Shown: positions 58,481-64,000 of the stretch, piece by piece
How the letters are laid out: each line of letters opens with the position of its first letter
Position numbering within the stretch: the stretch's first letter is position 1
The notes under the pieces: generated by a model
What the model saw: the letters and a program-made list of their open reading frames with translations, nothing else
The model's database searches: none
What the model was told of the DNA's origin: nothing
Assembly: GCA_016929525.1 (NCBI GenBank)
Contig: JAFGIP010000008.1
Coordinates: 49,068-113,067 of the forward strand
Source: Bacteroidales bacterium
GTDB taxonomy: Bacteria; Bacteroidota; Bacteroidia; Bacteroidales; UBA10428
Length of the DNA: 64,000 nucleotides
Reading direction: 5' to 3'
Made by a program: the position numbers and the translations under genes

Positions 58481-58508
58481 GCCCGGTTCCCGCCGGGCCT
58501 TTTTTTTC
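58481..58508 (+). terminator. Terminator after the hypothetical gene
   Basis: GCCCGG and CCGGGC form a GC-rich stem with a TTCCCG loop, followed by a run of about eight T. Confidence 0.9.
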
Positions 58509-58601
58509 TATAATTATTATAACTCACCTTAATTTCGATATTTTAGCATTAAATAAGCAGTATTATATCTGTTAACAGGATAATTATTAATAATACACCG
58601 G

Positions 58602-59393
58602 ATGCCTGAAAATAATATCAGAAATTACAAAATCACCCTTGTCGGTACAGGTAATATAGCCTGGCATCTTGGGCATGCATTTGTTAAAAACGGTATAAAA
58701 ATTAACAGTGTAATTGGCAGATCCAAATCTTCTGCAAGGGAACTGGGCAGGCAAATAAACTCAACCTACTCAACAGAATTCGGCCCTGTTGATGATAATA
58801 CAGAAATAATCATACTATGTATCAGCGATTCGGCAGTTGGACAGGTTACAGGTTTGTTTAGAGAAAGTACAGGTTATCTTTTTCATACTGCAGGAAGTGT
58901 CGGGACAGAAGTCTTTATACCCCGGAAAGAACGATGCGGTGTAATATATCCATTTCAAACCCTTACAAAAAATATCCCGACCGATTTAAGAAATGTACCA
59001 TTTTGTATTGAAGCATCAGATTCAGATACAAAGAATATCCTTAATGCACTGGCTGGTATAATATCGGATAATATTCACTTTCTTAGCTCAGAAGAAAGAA
59101 AAAAACTACATCTGGCCGGAGTTATTGCTAATAATTTCTCCAATCATCTCTTTGCATTGGCATTTGATTATCTGAATAAAAATAAAATTGATACCAGGTT
59201 AATACTACCATTAATAACTGAAACCGTACGTAAAATAGAGAACAATACGCCAAAAGATTCACAGACAGGGCCTTCCAGAAGAAATAACAAGGATATTATA
59301 AAAGAGCATCTGGCAATGCTGGAATCGGAACCTTCATTAAAAAAGTTGTATAGTATCATTTCTGAAAGTATTATTGCATATTATTCAGATTAA
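58602..59393 (+). CDS. Rossmann-fold DUF2520 protein
   Basis: A 263-residue protein. The N-terminal Rossmann domain has LVGTGNIAWHLGHAF near 11-25, resembling the NADP-binding F420-dependent-reductase/ProC group. The C-terminal part (about 135-263, FCIEASDSDT onward) is the helical DUF2520 domain with HLAGVIANNFSNHLFALAF. The enzyme's substrate is unknown. It starts the DUF2520-kdsC-prenyltransferase-maf operon, an order seen in many Bacteroidota. Confidence 0.85.
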   Translation: MPENNIRNYKITLVGTGNIAWHLGHAFVKNGIKINSVIGRSKSSARELGRQINSTYSTEFGPVDDNTEIIILCISDSAVGQVTGLFRESTGYLFHTAGSVGTEVFIPRKERCGVIYPFQTLTKNIPTDLRNVPFCIEASDSDTKNILNALAGIISDNIHFLSSEERKKLHLAGVIANNFSNHLFALAFDYLNKNKIDTRLILPLITETVRKIENNTPKDSQTGPSRRNNKDIIKEHLAMLESEPSLKKLYSIISESIIAYYSD

Positions 59394-59395
59394 GT

Positions 59396-59917
59396 ATGTC
59401 GAATTTTAAAAAATTATTGAACCAGGTCAGAGCATTTGCATTCGATGTTGACGGGGTATTTACAGATGGGCAGGTCTATCTGCAAGCCGGACAGGAATTT
59501 GTAAGGGCCGTAAATATTAAAGACGGGTATGCAGTGCAGCATTGTATAAAAATGGGGTTTCCTATTGCTGTTATTTCAGGTGGCAGGTCGGATGAAGTTG
59601 TAAAACGATTTCAGAAACTCGGAGTTACCGATATCTATATGGGATCTTCAAATAAGTGGGATAGCTATGAGAATTTCAGGTACAAATACCGATTGGAACA
59701 CAAGGAAATATTATATATGGGCGACGACATCCCCGACTATCATATCATGAAACAGACGGGTGTACCAACTTGTCCTGCCGATGCAGTAATAGAGATTAAA
59801 GAAGTTGCCGTGTACATTTCAGATAAAAATGGCGGGCAAGGTTGTGTGAGAGATGTTATTGAACAGGTTTTGCGATTAAAAGACAAATGGATGGTTAATG
59901 AATCATTTCAATGGTAA
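59396..59917 (+). CDS. kdsC: KdsC-like HAD phosphatase (KDO 8-phosphate phosphatase)
   Basis: A 173-residue HAD-family C0 phosphatase. Motif I is FDVDGVFTDG with the catalytic Asp pair, motif II is AVISGGRSDEVV and motif III/IV is EILYMGDDIPDYHIMKQ. It removes phosphate from KDO 8-phosphate in lipopolysaccharide synthesis. It is 2 bases after the DUF2520 gene and overlaps the next gene by 7 bases. Confidence 0.88.
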   Translation: MSNFKKLLNQVRAFAFDVDGVFTDGQVYLQAGQEFVRAVNIKDGYAVQHCIKMGFPIAVISGGRSDEVVKRFQKLGVTDIYMGSSNKWDSYENFRYKYRLEHKEILYMGDDIPDYHIMKQTGVPTCPADAVIEIKEVAVYISDKNGGQGCVRDVIEQVLRLKDKWMVNESFQW

Positions 59918-60882
59918 GATCATTTAAAATATTATTCGCTTTTCTGCGTCTGATCAGAACACCCAATTTAATAATCATTGCTTTAACGCAGTATTTTATA
60001 AGGTGGTTCATACTCAAGCCACTGCTTTTAGTATCTGATTTCAGGGTACAGCTTTCAGGAATGCAATTTTTTCTGCTGGTACTTTCAACTATGCTTATTG
60101 CAGCTGCAGGTTATATCATAAATGATTATTTTGACAGAAAAACAGATCTCATAAACCGGCCCGGAAAAGTAATCGTTGGCCGGTTAATCAGCAGGCGATA
60201 TGCTATTATTTTTCACATATTATTTTCAGCTGTTGGTATCCTGCTGGGAATGTATCTCGCAAAAAGTATCAACAAGCTTAGTCTGAGTGTTGTATTCATT
60301 TTTGCAACAGGCGTGCTGTGGTTCTATTCAACAACATATAAACGACAATTGCTGGTAGGTAACCTGGTAATATCATTCCTTGTCGGGGTTGTACCCTTGC
60401 TTGTACTCATTTTTGAATTTCCGCTGCTTGTTAACCGATACAAACTTTACATTCTGGCTACAGGTGTAAATCTCCATTACCTGGTATTCTGGATAGTAAG
60501 TTATGCTGTCTTTGCATTCGTTATCAACCTCATTCGTGAGATAATCAAAGACATGGAAGATTTCGAAGGTGACTATATATTCGGGAGACAGACAGTACCA
60601 ATTGTCTGGGGTATAAATGCTAGCAAGGGTATTGTCATATCTCTTATTTTCCTTACCATTATTCCGATCTTTTATCTACTTGTATTTCATTTATCCGATA
60701 AGATCAGCTTCACTTATATCATTCTTTTTATAGTTGTTCCATTGATAATAATTGCTTTTGGTGTTTTTTGGGCAAGCAGTAAAAAACAATATTACATACT
60801 TAGTCAGCTTACCAAACTGGTTATGTTAACAGGTTTGTTATATTGTCCTTTGGTCAATTATATTGTTTCGTCATACAAATAG
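59911..60882 (+). CDS. UbiA-family prenyltransferase
   Basis: A 323-residue membrane protein with about 8-9 helices. The first Asp motif is NDYFDRKTD near residue 71-79; the second is around REIIKDMEDFEGDYIFGRQT (near 211). It belongs to the geranylgeranylglycerol-phosphate-geranylgeranyltransferase-like branch of UbiA enzymes that is common in Bacteroidota. It attaches a prenyl chain to an acceptor; the exact acceptor is not certain. It overlaps kdsC. Confidence 0.88.
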   Translation: MVRSFKILFAFLRLIRTPNLIIIALTQYFIRWFILKPLLLVSDFRVQLSGMQFFLLVLSTMLIAAAGYIINDYFDRKTDLINRPGKVIVGRLISRRYAIIFHILFSAVGILLGMYLAKSINKLSLSVVFIFATGVLWFYSTTYKRQLLVGNLVISFLVGVVPLLVLIFEFPLLVNRYKLYILATGVNLHYLVFWIVSYAVFAFVINLIREIIKDMEDFEGDYIFGRQTVPIVWGINASKGIVISLIFLTIIPIFYLLVFHLSDKISFTYIILFIVVPLIIIAFGVFWASSKKQYYILSQLTKLVMLTGLLYCPLVNYIVSSYK

Positions 60883-60888
60883 CATTGC

Positions 60889-61494
60889 ATGATACTTAAT
60901 GAAATTGCAGGTGATTACAGGATAATTTTAGCTTCACAATCGCCGAGGCGTAAAATGCTGATGGAAGGTCTGGATATTCAGTTTGAAGTTATTGTCCGCA
61001 ATAACATTGATGAGAATTATCCTGATACGCTTACCATGGAAGAGATTCCTGTATTTCTGGCTGACAGAAAATCGGAAGGTTATCTTGATCTTTTAAACAG
61101 TAATACAATTATAATTACTGCGGATACTATTGTGTGGCACAATGATAAAGTGGTCGGCAAACCTGAAAATACAGAGGAAGCAAAGAAGATACTTATGAGC
61201 CTGTCGGGAAGTTCGCATATTGTTATAACAGGCGTTTGTATAAGGTCTGAAAAAAACAAGAAAGTATTCAGCAGTATTTCTGAAGTATTATTTCGTAAAC
61301 TTACCAGCGAAGAAATCAGCTATTATGCTGAAACATACAAACCCCTCGATAAAGCCGGTGCTTATGGAATACAGGAATGGATAGGTTATATCGGTATCGA
61401 AAGTATAAAAGGATCTTTTTACAACGTCATGGGATTACCCGTTCAGACGCTTTATACCGAACTCCAACAATTTCTCATTCATGAAAAACATTGA
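60889..61494 (+). CDS. maf: Maf-family nucleotide pyrophosphatase
   Basis: A 201-residue Maf protein that removes pyrophosphate from dTTP/UTP or modified nucleotides. It shows ILASQSPRRKMLMEGLDIQF, the active-site TADTIVWHNDKVVGKPEN, and KAGAYGIQEWIGYIGIESIKGSFYNVMGLP. It is 6 bases after the prenyltransferase gene. Its TGA is the first bases of a repeated palindrome. Confidence 0.93.
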   Translation: MILNEIAGDYRIILASQSPRRKMLMEGLDIQFEVIVRNNIDENYPDTLTMEEIPVFLADRKSEGYLDLLNSNTIIITADTIVWHNDKVVGKPENTEEAKKILMSLSGSSHIVITGVCIRSEKNKKVFSSISEVLFRKLTSEEISYYAETYKPLDKAGAYGIQEWIGYIGIESIKGSFYNVMGLPVQTLYTELQQFLIHEKH

Positions 61495-61527
61495 TACCCT
61501 GTCAGGGTGTAGATACCCTGTCAGGGT
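61493..61527. repeat. Tandem 16-bp palindromic repeat after maf
   Basis: GATACCCTGTCAGGGT occurs at 61493-61508 and 61512-61527, separated by GTA. Each copy has the near-palindrome ACCCTGTCAGGGT. It may be a transcript-end structure or a short interspersed repeat. Confidence 0.75.
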
Positions 61528-61795
61528 TCACAAAAAAAGACCTCTCTTTTTCTGAAATACTATATATTTGAATTGTAATAAGAATCTAAATCAGTATAAA
61601 AGCAACATTCCGGCCGACTTTGCCTTCGCGAAGCCGCTCTTCACTGTCGCGTAGCTTTAGCGAAGCACAGTCGACGAAGCAAGGAATGAAATGAATAGCC
61701 GGAATCTATATCTTTTCTATAGATTATGTATAACATGGATTCCTGATCTTTGCTTTGCTTCGTCAGGAATGATTTTTAAATATAAATAATAAGAA
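61528..61795. repeat. Repeat-rich spacer before nikR
   Basis: No gene is seen. A GC-rich block (61606-61690) starts CATTCCGG and ends AAGGAATG, and carries AGCTTTAGCGAA (61653-61664), the inverse of a 12-mer in the tRNA spacer at 38259. A second hairpin, ATTCCTGA (61739-61746) with TCAGGAAT (61763-61770), lies 26 bases before the nikR ATG. Nothing here looks like the enteric NikR operator. Confidence 0.55.
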
Positions 61796-62194
61796 ATGCC
61801 AGTTCGCAGATTTGGAGTTTCACTTGATGAGGAAGTTCTGGAAATGTTAGATTCATACGTTGATACCAATGAATTTCCTAATCGATCACAAGCCATACGC
61901 CACCTTATTGAACAACATACAGTAGAGAAAAAATGGATGTGCAATAATGAGGTAGCAGGAGCCATTGTACTTGTTTACGATCACCATAAGTTCGATATTA
62001 CTAAAAATGCTAATGAAATACAGCACAATTACCATCATCTGATACTGTCGTCTCAGCATATCCACCTTAATCACGACCTGTGTCTCGAAACCATTGCAGT
62101 AAAAGGACCAGCGCATGACATTACCATCCTGGCAGATAAACTCATTGCACTGAAAGGAGTGAAACACGGAAAACTTGTTATGAGCAGGGCATAA
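61796..62194 (+). CDS. nikR: Nickel-responsive regulator NikR
   Basis: A 132-residue NikR: an N-terminal ribbon-helix-helix (RRFGVSLDEEVLEMLDSYV) and a C-terminal ACT-like nickel-binding domain. The nickel ligands are visible in SSQHIHLNHDLCLE (His, His and Cys). With nickel bound it represses nickel import or urease-type genes. No nickel transporter or urease gene is adjacent; a NicO-like gene lies at 16115-16837. Confidence 0.92.
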   Translation: MPVRRFGVSLDEEVLEMLDSYVDTNEFPNRSQAIRHLIEQHTVEKKWMCNNEVAGAIVLVYDHHKFDITKNANEIQHNYHHLILSSQHIHLNHDLCLETIAVKGPAHDITILADKLIALKGVKHGKLVMSRA

Positions 62195-62336
62195 TAGCTT
62201 TCCATACCATAATTAAGAATAAATCTAAATACCGGCATTCTGCAAACATTTGAAGGAAATCGCCGTAAATAATACATTGTTTATAACAAACAAATAATTA
62301 AATAATCTTTAAATATCAATTAAATACTTAACTATC

Positions 62337-62810
62337 ATGATAAGGATTAAAAGTACAATTGGAATTATTTTAATAGCATTATTAACGCTTACATTTAATT
62401 CATGCCAGAAAGATGAAGAAGAAAACCCTGATTATGTAGGAACCTGGGTTAATGAAGAAGTAGACAGCTCCTGGGGGGATCCTGTGACAGTAATTACTAC
62501 ATTAGTTCTTACAAAATCAACCTTTGAAATGACAATGACCGTTGATTTTGGTTATGCAATAATGACTATGGCAGGAATGAGAGGAAGTCTTAGTGTTTCG
62601 GAAAATCAGTTCACTATTACGCCTAATTCTATAGGCTTTGCAGATTATGAAACCGGAACATTGGTATGGGTTAATCAGGGTGAAGAAGGCTGGGACGAAG
62701 CGCTTGCAGAAGTTGAAATGGATGAAAGTGAAACTGCTACTTACAGTGTAGAAGGCAATGAGCTTACAATCACTATGGAGGGTGATGACCAGGTATTTAC
62801 CAGACAATAA
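62337..62810 (+). CDS. Lipocalin-like lipoprotein
   Basis: A 157-residue lipoprotein. The signal ends NSC (Cys near 23); a short acidic linker (QKDEEENPD) follows, then a beta-rich domain with YVGTWVNEE, LVLTKSTFEMTM and ATYSVEGNELTITMEG, as in lipocalin-like families of Bacteroidota. It is predicted to sit at the outer membrane. Function unknown. It has its own terminator. Confidence 0.7.
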   Translation: MIRIKSTIGIILIALLTLTFNSCQKDEEENPDYVGTWVNEEVDSSWGDPVTVITTLVLTKSTFEMTMTVDFGYAIMTMAGMRGSLSVSENQFTITPNSIGFADYETGTLVWVNQGEEGWDEALAEVEMDESETATYSVEGNELTITMEGDDQVFTRQ

Positions 62811-62832
62811 AATAAATCCAGATATAATAACG

Positions 62833-62860
62833 AAAGCCCCGGAAATCCGGGGCTTTTTTT
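62833..62860. terminator. Bidirectional terminator
   Basis: AAAGCCCCGG and CCGGGGCTTT form a perfect 10-bp stem with an AAAT loop and a T-run. It serves the lipoprotein gene and the convergent methyltransferase gene. Confidence 0.9.
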
Positions 62861-62872
62861 ATAGCCGGTAAA

Positions 62873-63721
62873 TTATGTTATTCCAAATTCTTTATGCTTA
62901 CTCCTTAAGCCCTTACCAACATCTTCATGGTCCAGGTCTTTTATGAATTCAACCATTAGGTCCCCTCCTACCAATACCTTTGGATTTATTGATAATCTGA
63001 ATATCTCTCCGTAGACTTCCTTCTTCGTTTTATGATCGTAGTCTTTGTTTTTCCTCATATTTTTCCTGTATGCGATCCAGTTTGAGCAAAGAATGAAAGG
63101 ATAAAAAAGAGGCATTAACAACAAAGAAGTAGACTTAAGGCGCGTGAAATGATACTTTTTTATGCTGAAACCGGAAAGCTTTGCCAAAACCCTTAGTTTC
63201 TGGATCCCTATAAGGAAAATATGTCCAAAATATATTTCATTCGTTATTTCCTGTTTTGACATCCAGATACTGTCTAATTCATTAGGAGGCATTTTTGAAT
63301 TAAATCTTTCACTTTCGGCCAGTAAGTAGCTTAAACGTGAACGAAGATTTGAGTAATTGGGAGTTGTTAGCAATAGGATACCATTCTTTTTTAAAACCCT
63401 GTTAAATTCTTTTAATGCTGCAAACTGATCACTGAAATGTTCTATCCCCTCCTGGCAAATCAAGGCATCGGCTGCTTTAGTGTCAACCGGAAGTCCATCC
63501 CTGATATTCGCCCTTTCGCATTTGATACCGTTGACATCAAAATATTCAGGGAACAGGTCCATTGGTATCGGTATTGCACCTGTCTCACGTAAGATTCTTG
63601 ATGTTATTCCGTTTCCTGCGGGGAAATCAATTACTTTTTTTCCGGTATAGAAATCGCGGTTTGCCAGCAGATATCTTTTTACATAATACTTAATGCTCTT
63701 TGGATTGTCTTCGTAATTCAT
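62873..63721 (-). CDS. Class I SAM-dependent methyltransferase
   Basis: A 282-residue protein. The SAM-binding motif I is VIDFPAGNGITSRIL near 34-48; motif post-I has PIPMDLFPEYF, then DALICQEGIEHFSDQ and GILLLTTPNYSNLRSRLS, typical of the methyltransferase-11/UbiG-like group. A hydrophobic segment (LLLMPLFYPFILCSNWIAY, about 205-225) and a basic tail follow, so it may associate with the membrane. A sugar or lipid substrate is possible but unproven. Confidence 0.85.
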   Translation of the reverse strand: MNYEDNPKSIKYYVKRYLLANRDFYTGKKVIDFPAGNGITSRILRETGAIPIPMDLFPEYFDVNGIKCERANIRDGLPVDTKAADALICQEGIEHFSDQFAALKEFNRVLKKNGILLLTTPNYSNLRSRLSYLLAESERFNSKMPPNELDSIWMSKQEITNEIYFGHIFLIGIQKLRVLAKLSGFSIKKYHFTRLKSTSLLLMPLFYPFILCSNWIAYRKNMRKNKDYDHKTKKEVYGEIFRLSINPKVLVGGDLMVEFIKDLDHEDVGKGLRSKHKEFGIT

Positions 63722-63969
63722 TTTTATTCTAAGTTATTTTTCGCTGAGGCAAACATCCAAAATCCAACGTTATCATTTAATTATTGTTTAAAGATAACCG
63801 TTTTATGGTTGGTAATAAAAATGATTACCAAATAAGACTGAAACAGTAATGTTCAATAAGATTTCTGCCAGGTCCTTTTTATAAAACTATTAAAGACAGT
63901 ATCGAGAATATATAGACTGTTCAAAAAAGTGTGTCAAGTATAAAAGATAAATGATTTACTTGACTCATT

Positions 63970-64000
63970 ATGAAAACAGAAGAAAATACAAAATTTGACC
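63970..64000 (+). CDS. Possible start of an insertion-sequence transposase (partial)
   Basis: An ATG at 63970 opens a frame MKTEENTKFD that runs off the window. Upstream, GACTGTTCAAAAAAGTGTGT near 63915 resembles the tip of an IS256-like element, and the ATG follows at the distance expected for such elements. With only ten residues, this is a tentative call. Confidence 0.3.
   Translation, partial: MKTEENTKFD

Noticed and set aside
61493..61527. Start of a CRISPR array
   Set aside because: Only two copies with a three-base gap; no spacers, no leader and no cas genes.

Overview
The window looks like a chromosomal segment of a Bacteroidota bacterium, most likely class Bacteroidia near the Marinilabiliales/Bacteroidales. 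The evidence is AT-rich DNA, several good matches to the Bacteroidota promoter (TTTG, about 20 bases, TAnnTTTG), a PorT-type barrel of the type IX secretion system, a TamL-type lipoprotein, a GH97 glycosidase, and a small DUF3467 gene directly after rpoC.

Layout. Bases 1-152 hold the end of a membrane protein. Bases 572-6419 (minus strand) form an accessory operon: two alpha/beta hydrolases, a SnoaL-like protein, a type-B carboxylesterase, a carboxymuconolactone-decarboxylase-like protein and a frameshifted cupin. A divergent AraC regulator (6577-7488) and phased direct repeats lie between them. Bases 7489-8832 are a decayed stretch with large inverted repeats, an intact antitoxin gene and the wreck of its VapC toxin gene. 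A lone GH97 enzyme follows (8833-10863). Bases 11051-15275 look like a redox-sensing module: a SpoIIE-type phosphatase, a [FeFe]-hydrogenase-like PAS protein that has lost its H-cluster ligands, a thioredoxin-like [2Fe-2S] protein, and a divergent Rex repressor.

Bases 15282-31000 are mixed housekeeping: a VOC protein, a metal-type transporter with an HMA-like lipoprotein, a NUDIX hydrolase, miaA, aconitase, SiaC, GAPDH, two tiny tandem lipoproteins, a nitroreductase, a malate/lactate dehydrogenase-like enzyme, porT, an rRNA methyltransferase and tamL. Next come class II aldolase, two sodium symporters, a helix-hairpin-helix protein, rpsU, xerC and raiA.

Bases 37841-51739 are the translation/transcription core: tRNA-Thr, Tyr, Gly and Thr, tuf, tRNA-Trp, secE, nusG, rplK-A-J-L, rpoB, rpoC and a DUF3467 gene. 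Between tuf and tRNA-Trp sits a truncated tRNA interrupted by an 87-bp element built of nested palindromes, the most unusual structure in the window. Bases 52011-57809 encode an electron-transfer flavoprotein, a split iron-sulfur ETF:quinone oxidoreductase and an acyl-CoA dehydrogenase, a probable fatty-acid oxidation route into the menaquinone pool. The rest holds a DUF2520-kdsC-prenyltransferase-maf operon, a repeat-rich spacer, nikR, a lipoprotein, a methyltransferase and, at the right edge, what may be the left end of an insertion sequence.

All assignments come from reading the sequence; no database search was possible.
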